Of a DNA stretch of 64,000 bases, positions 34,890-46,595 are shown piece by piece; position 1 is the first letter of the stretch; each line of letters starts with the position of its first letter. The stretch covers positions 12,364,001-12,428,000 of the forward strand of contig NC_133158.1 in assembly GCF_040802235.1 (NCBI RefSeq), written 5' to 3'. The DNA is from Manis javanica (taxonomy: Eukaryota > Chordata > Mammalia > Pholidota > Manidae). Made by a program: the position numbers and the translations under genes. The notes beneath the pieces are model-generated. The model did no database searches and was not told the DNA's origin. It saw nothing but the letters and a program-made list of their open reading frames with translations.

Positions 34890-35375
34890 CTCTCCTGTTG
34901 AAATCTGCCACTGAGTTTCATAATCTACAGGATCTACGAGATCAGGTTCTTCAGCATGGAGGACAAAGCCCTCTGTCACCCAGCCACTGCCTACCTATTG
35001 GTCTCATCTCCAGCATGGCCCGTCTTGCTTTGCATCTCACCAGAGCAGCCTTGGTACAGTCTCAGGGACATTGATCATACCGTTTACTCTGCATCCAAAG
35101 CAGATGCTCCCACCAGTCCATTATTGCACCATCTCCTCCACGAAGTGTGCCCTGGCTTCCCCTCCCCACTGCAGCCCTGCTGAGCTAGATGCCCCTTTTC
35201 TATACATAGTTCCATCTGTGTATCTATGGGGTTTCTGTATAACGTCTGTTCATCCGTCTGTCTCCCTCACGACATATTTGGTTTTTTTCCAAGGCAATGT
35301 CTATACATCATCTTCTTTCTTTTAATAGGCCCAGTGCCTTGCAGAGTACCTGGCCCATCATAAATGTCAGTTTGT
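34890..35375 (+). repeat. L2 LINE 3' region
   Basis: Blocks run in L2 order over nearly 500 bp: 'gcagatgctcccaccagtcc', 'ctcctccacgaagtgtgccc', 'ataggcccagtgccttgcag', 'agtacctggcccatcataaa'. Dead copy. Confidence 0.75.
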
Positions 35376-35860
35376 TTGAGGGAAGAAGTAAAGGGGAAAG
35401 AGTGAGAGATCCCAGGAGGGAGGCCAGTACCGCCGTTGGCCTGATTCCCGCATGAGGCCACCCAGGCTCAGACAGGCACAGTGACCCCAGGCAACACATT
35501 CAGCGAGTAGAAGAGCCAGATTTGAACAAGGAGGGGCATCCTTAGACATAATCTGACTTATCCTTTCATATAGTGGAGAAAGCCTCTGCTTGCCTACTCC
35601 CAGGGATGGGGGGCTCCTGCCTCCAAGCAGCCATTCCCACTGTTGAGACGGTTCTTCCTCGGGCGGTACTAAAACCAGTTTCCCTATGATGTACCTCAGC
35701 CTGGTTCTACTTTTGTCTTCTGCTGCTAGACATTTCCTCTTGTCAGAGCAGAAGCCTCAGACTTCCTATTCTGTGGACAAAGGACCTGCAAATTGCTCCC
35801 ACCTTCCTCAGTCATCATGAACGATGCAAAGCTCACCAGATGCCTAGCCTGAACATAAAT
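35376..35860. other. Unique DNA with a possible reverse MIR piece
   Basis: 35455-35530 ('cccaggctcagacaggcaca', 'attcagcgagtagaagagcc') may be a degraded reverse MIR. Otherwise nothing recognised. Confidence 0.4.
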
Positions 35861-35990
35861 ATTTTCCATGCACTATCTAATCTGAACGTCCTTGAAACAC
35901 AAGTTCAAAAGCATGTCTAAGATCGCACAGCTAGAAAGTCACAGATCAGGCCTAGACCCCAAGGGGTCTAATTCCAAGTGCACAGATTTA
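35861..35990 (-). repeat. MIR SINE, reverse
   Basis: 'aagatcgcacagctagaaag' then 'atcaggcctagaccccaagg' is a reverse MIR core. Confidence 0.7.
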
Positions 35991-38900
35991 ACCACCTCAT
36001 GATACGCTTGCCTGTCGGAGCCCTTCAGCTGTTTGACAGTGAAAAGCTAAGCAGATTAACAGTATGTAATTTGCTCTCTCTCTCTTTTTCTTCCTCCTTC
36101 TAACACTAGCTTTATGAGGACCTAGGAGATCTCTCGCCTCTGAGAATTATTTTTAAAAATGAGTTCCTCCCTCCTCCCTCCCGAGTCCCATCTCGCGAAG
36201 AGCCTGCGTTATTCACAGGGTGCTGTACCATGGCGAGCCAGCTCACTACTTTCAAAGCCTCGAATTAATGTTACATTACTGCTCCCAAAGGGGAAAGGCC
36301 ATTTTTTTAATCTTCTTAGCTTTATCCACCACCTGGGGAGAAACTGGGTCTTTATGCAGCCAGAGACCCCCTCACTATCATACCAGCTGTTGATGCTTCT
36401 CTTCTTTGTCACGAGGGACACTATTCACAGCAAGCTGGGATTGTTTTAACCACCCAGAGGTGGTTGTTTTCTCAAGTAGGAGAATTTTGTAAATCATGGG
36501 CAGATAAATTATTAAGAGGTTGGTACCTGGAGCGTTGAAAAAGGCTAAAGAATTGAAGCAAACAGCCGTTATGAAGCTGGGGGAAGCTGGCAGGAGAAAG
36601 GCCCTTCTCCATCCTCCAGCTTCCCAGCCTCTCTCTGGTGCCTCCTAGTGGCGGAGCCTAACATGGCACCGGCTGGGGTGGGGTGGGGACACGGCAGTTT
36701 CAGCCACAGCATCACAAAACATGGGTGACTCTGAGGCTGAGAAACAACAGCTTGGTAACTGGCACTGGCAATCCTGCCTATCGCAAAGACATGTGCTAAC
36801 GAATAAATGAGGCCAGTATGTGGAGGCACTGGTGGGGTGAGAGTGGCCCATGTTTATTCCAAGCTTGGTCGCGATAACCTCTCAAATCCTCAAGGAGCCC
36901 CCACTGCAGTGGGACACAGCCCCAGTTACACTGAAATTCCTGTGGGGCAGCCCTGGCTGGATCAAAGCTGCATTGACAAGGGGAAGAAAGCAGCATTGAA
37001 CCCAGCCTGCTTGTGTTCACAGGGGCTATTGTCCTGTCCACAGCGGTGCAATCAGAGCCAATACACTGCCAGCGCTTGCTTTCTCCCAACATTTTCTCCC
37101 AGCTCCACACAGAGGTCTGGCACTTAAAGGAGGACCAGGAGCGGAGTGCGGCGGGAGAGATGGGTCACCCCCAGAATACAGAAAACGGAGCCTTCTCCTT
37201 ACACCTCATCTCTAAGTGCTTCTAGATAACAGAAGCCTAGAAAAAGCACAAGTTGCCCGCTTTGAGTAAAAATGGTCCAAATGAGATAGAAATTTGCTGT
37301 TTTCCAGTGCACTGTCCATCAAAAATGCTCGAGAATATGTGGGAGCCAAACAGCATTCCGTAAAGACAGCAGCTGCTAAACAGAGCATGGTAAAAGGTCA
37401 AAGTAGAAAGGTGAGATTTGGAGAAAGAAAGCAAAATACAGTCATCAGAGTTTCTAATTCAACTTAGTTTTAAATTATATTCAGCGAGAAGTTGAATGGC
37501 CCCATGGAATAGGGCAAAGCGGTTTTGTTTATTACATACTGTGCCTCCAACTCAGGTCTATTCTCTCTCAAAGACGAGAGCCAGCAGGTATGAACCCCAC
37601 TGAGGATGTAAGTCCCATAAGTAATGAGGACTGGCACAGGCAAGAAAGGACTGCCCTCAGTCAGGTCCAGGTGTGGGCCGAGCAATCATTCCGGCTGCCC
37701 TTTTCCACCTCCAGGTTGTGCTGGCACTATGGGCAAGGAGAGCAAGCTGCCAAGGAGCAGCCTGCCAGTTGGCCATGGCCACTGTGCCAGTCTTGGTCTG
37801 AAAAGTGAGAAAGCAAGGGGCAGGTCTTTTTAACTCTGGCAGTGCACCAAACTCTGCATTCTGGGCTTGCCTACCTGCTGCACTGGTGACAGGCTGTCGG
37901 CTCCGGTTGACTTCCATCCCCAAGGTGGGGCAGACATGAACAGCGCTAGCTCCTAGGTTAATAAGGAGCCATGGGACACAGGTTTCTCCAGTCCCTTCAA
38001 GGATGGTATAATGACAGCTGCTTGCTGTCCTTTCCATTTTCTTCTGCTAACAGCACACGGGGTTCCTGTGGAGAACCACCTCTTCTTCACCTTCTGCACT
38101 TACATCTTGGTTCCAGATGCTTCTCTCCCTTTCACCCCAAGCCCTTGGAGTAGACCTCAGTTTGGCCAGTGAAAATCAATGCTAGCATCTGTGATGGAAT
38201 GAACAGGAAGGTCAGGCTCTCTTTCAGGGGTGGTGGTTGCTGGGGGACCAGCCTTGCACATTGCTCAGCTATAGCCACGAGTCCATGCAGCAAACCGCCC
38301 TGTGGCACACGACAGCAAGGGCAGGCTAGCATCTGAGGGCCAAGGGGCAGCTGGGCTCTAAATGCTTTTTTGTTTCTCTGGGACCAGCAGGATGCCTGCC
38401 AGTGCATTCTCACGGGGATTTTTAGAAGCACAGGAGAAAGACACCTGGAAAAAGATAATTTTGCTTAAGGGCAAAGCTCAGTACTGGCATACTGTCCTTT
38501 CTACCATGGTCCTTTGGTCCAAATGGGCCACATGGCCATGCCCTACATTAGTAAGATGGCAAACACACTCCATTGCTGGTAGGAAAAAATGCAAGGTCGC
38601 TGGCAGAGAGCATGCATTCAGGCAGGGTGGAGGACTGGGGATATTTGTGCAATCTCACAGTTTACAGCACCTTTGCTGGTGGCCCATGTGCCACCTGGTG
38701 AAACAAGTCTGCCGGAAAGACAAGTCTGCCAGCGGACGGGAGAGCAGAGGCAAGAGGTGGAGCCTGAGGCAAGATGACGCTGTTGAAGTTCCTGAATCCT
38801 GCTGGGTCCTGACTTTTCAATTATGTAACTGTTTAAGTCCACATTTCAACTGGGTTTCTGTCATTTGCAACAAAGATACCCGACTGATCTATATCAGAAA

Positions 38901-39439
38901 GGAAATTCGGAAAGTCTGCAGTGTCAAGCTTAAGGAAGAAGAGACAGGATTCAAAGAGAAGGCGAGAGCAAGCTGGTCCCGGAGGCTGGCCTCGAAGGGC
39001 CGCCAGACGGCAGTGGGCATGGTTCCAGGGGCTTTCTCAAGGCGCCCTTAGAAGGTCAATCAGTGTAAAGGCGGCACTGAAGGACACTGCCACATGAACA
39101 GCCCCGACCAAAGGGACAGGAGAGCTCTTGTTTCTCCAGCATCCGACAGACACAGACGAAGAATACCAGGGCGGGCCGTACTGATGTGAGCCATATTGCC
39201 CACCCCCAAAATAAGAGCTTAAGTTCTAGAGAAGTGCCACAATAACTTCTAGGACTGTAGGTACCAGAGAAAGTCCTGGATCTGTGATGTTAAAAAAGGA
39301 ACCAAAGATCTCAGAAGAGGGAATGAGACTTTTGGCCTAAGAGGAAAGGTTAAGAGGGTGCTGATGTCTGACCAGCCTTAGCAAAGGCCTTAACCACAGG
39401 CATGGCCATTCAGTGAACACAGCCATGTATCAAGCCCCA
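35991..39439. other. Long repeat-poor stretch, no gene recognised
   Basis: About 3.4 kb in which I see no clear repeat, exon or RNA gene. The 229-residue open frame at 38362-39051 is the longest here; it begins outside any CpG-rich context, has no domain and is Trp/Lys/Arg-rich in a way typical of chance frames. Candidate regulatory DNA at 36060-36560. Confidence 0.4.
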
Positions 39440-39550
39440 GACCAGAGAAACGACATATATTAGAACGTCTAATCCTGTTGAGAAACCTCAGAAGTCAGTA
39501 CTTTATCACTATTTTACAAATAAGAAAGACAAACATAGAGAAGGCCCATC
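39440..39550 (-). repeat. MIR SINE, reverse, degraded
   Basis: 'ctttatcactattttacaaa' and neighbouring sequence match a reverse MIR. Confidence 0.55.
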
Positions 39551-39999
39551 CCTGTCTGAGTCCTTGGCCTGCCCCTCAGTCCAGCCCCAGATCTCTCGCA
39601 GTTCACAGCAGGCCGTGAGCCTCCCTGACTATGATTCTTTGTTCTTTCTGACCCCAGAGCCTGCAGGGGCCTTTTAATTAGTACTTCCTTCCCTTGCCCT
39701 TTTTATAGCCTCCTGTTCTTTGAAACTAGGGCCCAATATCAGACTGGAGAGAAAAATATCCTCTCTGTAAAAGCTTTTCTACAGTCTCATTGTAGAGGAC
39801 AACCGTGGCCTCCTCTGCCAGGCACCCATCTCCCTTCTGATAAATGTACCCAGGTCTCCCCTTTGGGGAGTCACATTCTCCCATCTCTCAGTCCAGGCAG
39901 CTGAGGTGGGGCCAGCCCCACATAATGACCTGTTCCCTTGCTCTCCACTCCAGGTGGGCATTGGCGTCTCAGCTGCCAATCCCTGCAGTCTGTGGCTTC
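39551..39999. other. Unique intergenic DNA
   Basis: Nothing recognised. Confidence 0.4.
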
Positions 40000-40170
40000 G
40001 GTCAAAAAGGCAGATACTGTAGTGTGGCCAGTCTACAAAGCGTGTGACCTTGAAGTCACTTAACCTAATTATTTGTGTGCTTCAGTCTTCCCACCTATAA
40101 AATAGGATGAAAACGATAACCCCAGCTCTGCAGGGCTGTTGGGAGGAAGAGTTAAGACAATGCACAGAAA
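40000..40170 (+). repeat. MIR SINE
   Basis: 'gcgtgtgaccttgaagtcac', 'cttcagtcttcccacctata', 'aaataggatgaaaacgataa' follow the MIR order. Confidence 0.85.
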
Positions 40171-41800
40171 GAATAGCACACACACCCTCCACAGGAGAGA
40201 AGGGTGATCCTCACCAGTGCAGGACACAGGACATGTCTGCAGCAATGGGCATCTTTGCTAGGAGTTTGTTGGAAGAACTGAGAAACAGTTCTCTCTCTTT
40301 CTCTCCTCCCCTCTTTCTCTGCTGGGTGTTAGGCTGTGAGATGTGGACCAGGAGCAGCTTGCAGAAAGCAGACCTGAGTGTCACAGAGACAGATTTTTAT
40401 CTGCAGTGTCTGAGGACCTGGTCCGGCTGTGCCCATGGCCCCTGCTTCCCTGGATTTTCCAGTGGCGCATGTCAGCAATGCCCTCGCGTGGGGAAAACCT
40501 GGTTGGCAGGGAGTCAGGGTGGGGATGGGGCGGACGGCAAAGGCAAGCACGACTGGCATCTCTTCAGACCTCAGCATCTTGTGACTCGCCCTGGGAAACA
40601 CAACGAGGAGCAAACCAGGACAGGCGAAGCGACAAGACGGGCGTGTGTGCTATTTAGGGCCTTCCTTTCTCTCCCAAGTCACGCAGACGAGCAGAGCCAC
40701 TTGGGTTCTATACACATCTGGGGAAGCATCTCAGCTCAGCTAGTTACAAAAACGCACAATTTGGTATGTGCCCCGGTTCAACTGTATGTAATGATCATTT
40801 TTATGAGTCAAAAAAATGGCTGAATATTAACCATCTTACCCTGGTCGACCTGATACTTCCCATCGTATGGGGTCTTGCTGAGATTAAACACGCAGTTCTC
40901 CATGAGATGCTGGCACTGAGGTGAAGGCTGGTTGGTGTGACCCACCTGCTGCTTCTGCCGTGAGGAGGACGAAGTGGACAGGGATGGGGGCGGGGGTGAA
41001 GAAACAGTCGCAAATCAAAGGGCACAGAAAGGGCGGCAGTTTTCAGTGGTTTTCAGGCTTTACTGACAATTCCACTTGTTTCCCCCCAAATCTTGCCCTT
41101 GAGGGTTTCCCCTGCTTTTGTCTCCACTGAGGCAGGGAGGCCAACGGTTCATGTGGTAAATCCAGGAGGCTCCAGGCTTCAGTGGCTCCTCTGTATTGAA
41201 AAGATCCCCTGGGCCCCGGGTTTGTGGGAAGCTCTGGTTACCAGGGAGGGAGCAGAGGGCAGGGCCGCCTGGAGGGACTGTTTTTGAATCGCCACTCGTA
41301 TTGTTAAACATCTTGATGTCAATAAAACAGGTTCTGATTCAGTCACCACTGAGGCATTTGTTTTGATTGTGAGCTTCTCACGGGTCAGCCAGTTATTTTG
41401 GTTAAAACAGAGCATTTGTTTTCTGAAAGGCAACAATCTGATGTGTAGCTACTCTCTTTCCTGAGCCTTCCAGGTGCGGCCCCCAAGTTACCCGGGCCAT
41501 TCCTCCCTGTGTGGGGCCTGTGGACATGTTCCCCCCACCCCCACAAGCCAAACCCCTGCCCTCCTCCACCTGGTCCACCCCCACGGAGCTCTCAGCGTCA
41601 ATGAGGTTCTGCAGTACCTTGCTAGTCTCCCCAAATCTGCCACCACTTCTGTTATATGCCCTCATGTCATTCGGTAATTTTCTTTCACACCATGTAAGAC
41701 TCTGCCAGTTGTCCCAGTATCTGTGTGACTGTGTTGAACAGCACCTTCCCCAGTGGACTCCCAGCTCCAGATGAAATGGGTACTGACTGGGTCTCTTTTA
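40171..41800. other. Unique intergenic DNA
   Basis: About 1.6 kb without a recognised exon or repeat. The 238-residue open frame beginning 40107 starts inside the MIR just upstream, which argues against its being a gene. Confidence 0.5.
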
Positions 41801-41880
41801 TTTTCTACTGTCCCCAGGACCCAGCCTGAGGTTGGCACATGGTTGGTTGCTACTCAAAAATATGTATTCAATTATGAATT
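41801..41880 (+). repeat. L2 LINE 3'-end piece
   Basis: 'tactgtccccaggacccagc', 'gaggttggcacatggttggt' and 'actcaaaaatatgtattcaa' match the last part of L2. Confidence 0.7.
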
Positions 41881-42867
41881 TATCATTCAAAAACTCACAG
41901 TAATTAACTCAATAAATCCATTCATGTGGGACAGAGGTGTGGACCTTCCTGTGGGGCACGAGATGGGTTTTGGAATCAGGGTGCACAAGGGGATAGCAGC
42001 GAGGATGTCACCCGCTCCACCGAATGAGGAGAAAGTGTGAGGAAGGAAAAATCCTTTGACCTCAAGCATATGCCAACTTGTGCAATCTGGGAAAGGGCAT
42101 TGAAAAACATTCCAGGATTTGTAAAAGTTCCTCCACATATAAACAGAGACTGCTGGAGACCCGTCTTGAACTTCAGAGATGACTAACAGCCTGGAATGAA
42201 CCAGCAGTGTCAGGGCTTTGCGGGAAGTGAACGGTGGCGATGCGGCCTGGAAGGAATTGCACACCGGCGCCAGGTGGGGCTCACCCAGAGGCCGCACTGC
42301 AGGTCACAGCTCCTCGGAAGCCCTGGTGTGTAGGAATGGTGCCCGTGTTCAGGTCTGTGTTCACCGGAGTTGTCAGAGTTTGCGAGAAGGACCGCCAGTC
42401 GCAGTAGGAAGGGGACATTTTGTTTAGGTCACACTGACCAAGTGAGCTATAATCATCTGCTGGCCGCAGTTATTGCCCCTGCCAGACAGGGTGCCTTCTA
42501 AGTTAGAAACTGGGCCTTGTTTAACTTTTCTCATCTAGAATGCATGTCTTTGGGTGAACAAATGGATGGTTTCTATTACTGCCATGCGGCCTCTCTCCCT
42601 CAAGAAAACAAAAGCATAATCCAGAGCCACTGATCAAGGTAATTCTCACCTCATAATATCCCCACTATCAAGAAGTGAATGTTTATTGAATACTTACAAT
42701 ACACTAGACAGCATTTTACCTTTTGAGAGGCACAAAGAGACTATGGCCTCAAAGAGTTTCTTTGCCTGGTTAGGAAGTACCTAGTTAGAGCTCTTCTAGA
42801 TCCATGTAAGACAAACCTCACTCAGCTGAACTCAAGTAAGCAGAAAAGAGAAGGAAAAGCAGAGCAG
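41881..42867. other. Unique intergenic DNA with a reverse-MIR tail
   Basis: 'tgaatgtttattgaatactt' near 42675 starts a degraded reverse MIR/L2 piece to about 42780. Nothing else recognised. Confidence 0.45.
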
Positions 42868-42900
42868 AGAGGGGGGGGAGGGGGGAGGAAGGGAGGGAGG
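42868..42900 (+). repeat. G-rich tract with G-quadruplex potential
   Basis: Runs of eight, six, three and three G separated by one to four non-G bases lie on the plus strand. This meets the usual four-tract pattern for an intramolecular G-quadruplex. Confidence 0.9.
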
Positions 42901-43609
42901 TCGGCAAAGAAAGAGTGGTAAACAGTTCAGCCAGGTGCTCTGGGTACTAAAACTGGAAAACCAGAAATAGAGGTGACCTCACTGCCTCATTCAGGCTTTG
43001 TCATCTGCACATTTACCTTGCATGTGACCCAAGCTTGTGGCCAGTGCCAACACGACATTATGACCTTGACTGAAGGTCAAGTGCTCACCCAGATCCATCA
43101 TGGCCAGGAAAGGTGTAGGGGTGGATCATACGATGGATGGGGTACTTACCCAAGCTACCTGTAGGTTGTCCCCCAGAAGGCATGACAAACAGTGACCAAC
43201 ATTTCAAATACAAAAAGGACCCACATACATGAAAAGGTGACAGAGAAGGGTAAGCAGCAGAGGGCATGGCTGTCACAGGAAGAAAGGAATAACTGTAGGT
43301 TTGTTCCATGGAAAAGGGAATGGAGCGGGGAGAAAGTCACACATTCCAAACCCCAGTAATGACGAGGAGTTCCGAGCACTCCCTCCATGAGTGATGGCGG
43401 TAGTTGTTCCCGTGACCAGAGCACCCAGATGGAGCTCTTTAGCAGCCCGACCCTCCAGCTGCTTGGACGTGGTATTGTGGGGAGGCCTCTTTGAACTGTT
43501 TCTGTAGCATTATTGGCCCCGATGACCTTGGACGGAGGTCGAATTATGTCTTGCCTTTGAAGTATTTGCAAGGGGATCAGAGGCAACACAATTAGCCCCA
43601 CAAATTAAT
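42901..43609. other. Unique intergenic DNA
   Basis: Nothing recognised. Confidence 0.4.
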
Positions 43610-43745
43610 AATAACATCTAAGATTCATTTGGACCTTACTAGCTTCCAAATACTCTTCTAGGTACTTTACACATACTAACTCATTTAATATCTAGAGCAC
43701 TTAATAGAGGCTTCAAACATTTATTGAGCTCCTACTGCTTAAAGG
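43610..43745 (-). repeat. MIR/L2 piece, reverse
   Basis: 'aatactcttctaggtacttt' and 'acatactaactcatttaata' match the reverse MIR 3' part, followed by an L2-like 'acatttattgagctcctact'. Confidence 0.75.
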
Positions 43746-43834
43746 GAAGTTTGCCAAAACCTTTTAAAAGGCTCCTATCTACTCTCCTCATTCTACCCTG
43801 AACATTTCTTCCTGCTTGTTTTAAAAGGCAACTG
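43746..43834. other. Short unique spacer
   Basis: Nothing recognised. Confidence 0.35.
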
Positions 43835-44095
43835 AACATGTGGAGAGCGTAGGGTGGAGCTAAGAAGAAGAGCTTCAAAGCTGAGAAGTAAAGTTTGATC
43901 CCAGTTTTGGCACTTGCTGCTAAGAGACCTTGGCTAGGGTTCCTACGCTCTTTGAGCCTCTATTTCTTCATCTGTAAAATGGGTATAATACCAGTGCCAA
44001 CCTCATATAACATTCTGCAAAGGTAAATTGGAAAAAGTATGGAAATCTCTCCATTTAATCTTTTGCAGAATTAGTACAGCCAACATTAGCAATTA
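43835..44095 (+). repeat. MIR SINE, nearly full length
   Basis: 'ttgatcccagttttggcact', 'gctgctaagagaccttggct', 'ctatttcttcatctgtaaaa', 'tgggtataataccagtgcca' in MIR order. Confidence 0.92.
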
Positions 44096-45131
44096 GCTTT
44101 TCTACTAAATTCAGAGCAGAAAGTTCCTGAATACTAAGGAGAATGCAACTAAGGAAGGCTGACGTGGAGGAGGGGAGCAGGATAAAGAGAAGAAGCACAC
44201 ATGGAAAATTATTTTTCATATAATTAGATGATGAATGCAGAGTACAGTCTGATATCCTCCACCTACTGATGCTGATTTTAAAAGAAAAAAAAGGTGAGGC
44301 TTGTGTTCGCTGGATATTTAATTTACTTCATTGTTCCTTTGGGGGCTTTGTCCTTGGATAGTTGTGGGCTGCTACCCACAAACCAAGTTCTAGGACTATG
44401 TGAGTGTGAGGTGGAGGAAAGCATGGAGACCGCACCACAGGCGCCTTGTTTCCCCTCATGAACGTGGAAGTGTAAAATGGATACAATCTAAGATCTTTCT
44501 AGCATGAATTCTATGAACATAGCATTCTAGAGGGAATTTTCCTCCTTAATTTTCTCTTCAAGATCAACAAATTACAGAAGAGAAATTAAATAAATTAGCC
44601 TCTCCCGTATTAAGAAATTGTTTTCAATCATTTATCATACAAGGACAATGGGAATAAATCAATTTCCTTCTCTCCAGGGAAGGATGAGAGATGAAATACA
44701 CCCACTGGGTCATTCAGTTTGGTCTTTGTCTGTCTTCAATAGCAAGGGTCCAAGAAAACCCAGACTGCTGTGAATCAAGGAGAAAATGGTCCGTGAGAAA
44801 GACACACAGCAATGTTACTCATTTTCTATGTGTACGTATGTATGCAGGAAAATGCAAAGTGAAGGTTCTGGAAAGATACACCATTAACCTGTAACCGCCC
44901 ATAAAGAGGACGGAGTCCTGAACAGGACTGATGGTCCAAAGGAACTGCAGTTTCATTTGTGACGTACTAAGTTTTTTAAAAAGAGAATGTACTCATGTCT
45001 TACTAGGGTAATTAAAGTTTCATTGTTTAAATGGAAAACTTGGCTTAGAGCATGCTTACCCAGGGAGCTGTAAGAAAGAGCAGCTTTAGCTGGCTGATTC
45101 CCTGAGGCCGGGTCAGGGGTTCAGCCCCCGA
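44096..45131. other. Unique intergenic DNA
   Basis: No recognised repeat, exon or RNA gene up to the inverted repeat. Confidence 0.45.
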
Positions 45132-45344
45132 CCATGGTCCCAGGACGTAAGATGTGGGCTGGCCAACTTAATTATTAACTGAGCTGAAAAAGTAACTTTC
45201 TGGAGACTAAGGACTAATTTTGACTTTGATGTCAACACGTAGATTGCTTTTTTTAAAGAAAGCATCTGGCTGTGTTTTCCCAACTATTGTTAAAGCAAAA
45301 TGAAATGGCAAGACAAATGTGCATCAACTGCTATTTTGGGTGAC
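45132..45344 (+). repeat. Left arm of a long inverted repeat
   Basis: This 213-bp arm pairs with 46037-46249 in reverse complement without a single gap (paired positions sum to 91381). I count 10 mismatches, about 95% identity. Perfectly paired blocks include 45163-45224 and 45241-45303. Mismatches cluster at 45225-45240. I do not recognise the arm as any known repeat family. Confidence 0.97.
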
Positions 45345-46036
45345 GCTCGAGAAAATAAAAATATGAAATAAACAGCATCAAGCAAGTGCGTTCAGCTGTG
45401 GAGGTGTTGTAGCTGCATCTTTAACTCTTTGTGAATTTCATGCAAACACCTTCCCAATCTTTTTCCTACAATTCTCAGGAGGTTAGAAGTGAAGAATCAT
45501 ATAACCAACACTTAGAAATTGTCAATGGGTCACACATGTAATGGAGAATTTACAGATCTTCCTAAATCTCTGAGCTAACCATTGGTCTCAACTACTACTT
45601 GTACAGTCGTGATCAAATCCACTGCAATACCACGAATCCTTAGAGTCCTCCACGAAAAGCACTCTATACTTTTCTTTTCTCACAGCCTGTTCAAACTGGT
45701 GTCAAATTCGCCCTCCCGCTGAGCCCATCTCCTGCATAAGAAAAGATTTCTTTGCCTCTTTAAGCCTCCCTCTAAGGCATTCTGAATATCCAGTTCTTCA
45801 GAAAAGATACTAAAAATAATAATACAATTTAAAGTTCCTTTTTGTTACTCTTTATCAGTAACTGTGGGCAACAGGCCAACTAAACTATAAGAATTGGGTA
45901 GAAGTTTGTTCTCTGAGTATCCTGGGCCATGGAAATTAGAGAGTTCTTGAAAGACCAGGAATCAGAAAGTCACCTAAGGATCCTGGGTACTGTTGGGACA
46001 GGAAGTGGGGTGGAATCTACTACCTGGATTCTCTTT
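45345..46036. other. 692-bp spacer of the inverted repeat
   Basis: AT-leaning DNA without a recognised repeat, transposase frame, exon or RNA gene. It would form the loop if the two arms paired in single-stranded DNA or RNA. Confidence 0.8.
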
Positions 46037-46249
46037 GTCGCCCAAAATAGCAGTTGATGCACATTTGTCTTGCCATCTCATTTTGCTTTAACAATAGTTG
46101 GGAAAACACAGCCAGATGCTTTCTTTAAAAAAAGCAATCTTCATGCTGACATCAACGTCAAAATTAGTCCTTAGTCTCCAGAAAGTTACTTTTTCAGCTC
46201 AGTTAATAATTAAGTTGGTCAGCCCACACCTTAATTCCTGGGACCATGG
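46037..46249 (-). repeat. Right arm of a long inverted repeat
   Basis: Reverse-complement partner of 45132-45344. Identity ends abruptly at both sides: the outer flanks (before 45132, after 46249) and the inner flanks share nothing, which makes the edges sharp. Confidence 0.97.
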
Positions 46250-46379
46250 GGGATAAGGAGGAGAAAGAGAGCCCTGAGAACCCTAAGTTATAACGCTGGA
46301 AGTTATCGAGCGGCCTGGACACAGAAATAATGAGACACGCTGGAGCTGCAGGCGGTGCAGACACCATCTTAAGTTTTTT

Positions 46380-46510
46380 TTAAATCTCATGACAACTCGA
46401 TCATGATCCTCATTTTACAGAAGAGAAAACTGCAGGTTAGAAAGGTAAAGTCACAGAAATACTAGGTAGAGGTTCTGGGATTTTAACCAAGGCCGTCTGA
46501 CTCCGGCGTG
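46380..46510 (-). repeat. MIR SINE, reverse
   Basis: 'catgatcctcattttacaga', 'agagaaaactgcaggttaga', 'ggttctgggattttaaccaa' match a reverse MIR. Confidence 0.85.
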
Positions 46511-46525
46511 GCGTTTACACGCGTA

Positions 46526-46595
46526 AGTAGGAAGGAAGGAAGGGCGAGGGACGGAGGGAGGGAGCGAAGGGAAGAAGGAAGACGGATGGATGACG
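46526..46595 (+). repeat. Purine-rich GGAA/GGGA tract
   Basis: Interrupted GGAA and GGGA units on the plus strand, about 70 bp. It may be polymorphic and offers clustered ETS-type GGAA words. Confidence 0.85.

Noticed and set aside
38362..39051. 229-residue open frame (+)
   Set aside because: No recognisable domain, no CpG island, no supported splice context and no sign of protein-like periodicity. Most likely a chance frame.
40107..40823. 238-residue open frame (+)
   Set aside because: It begins inside a MIR SINE and has no domain or splice support.
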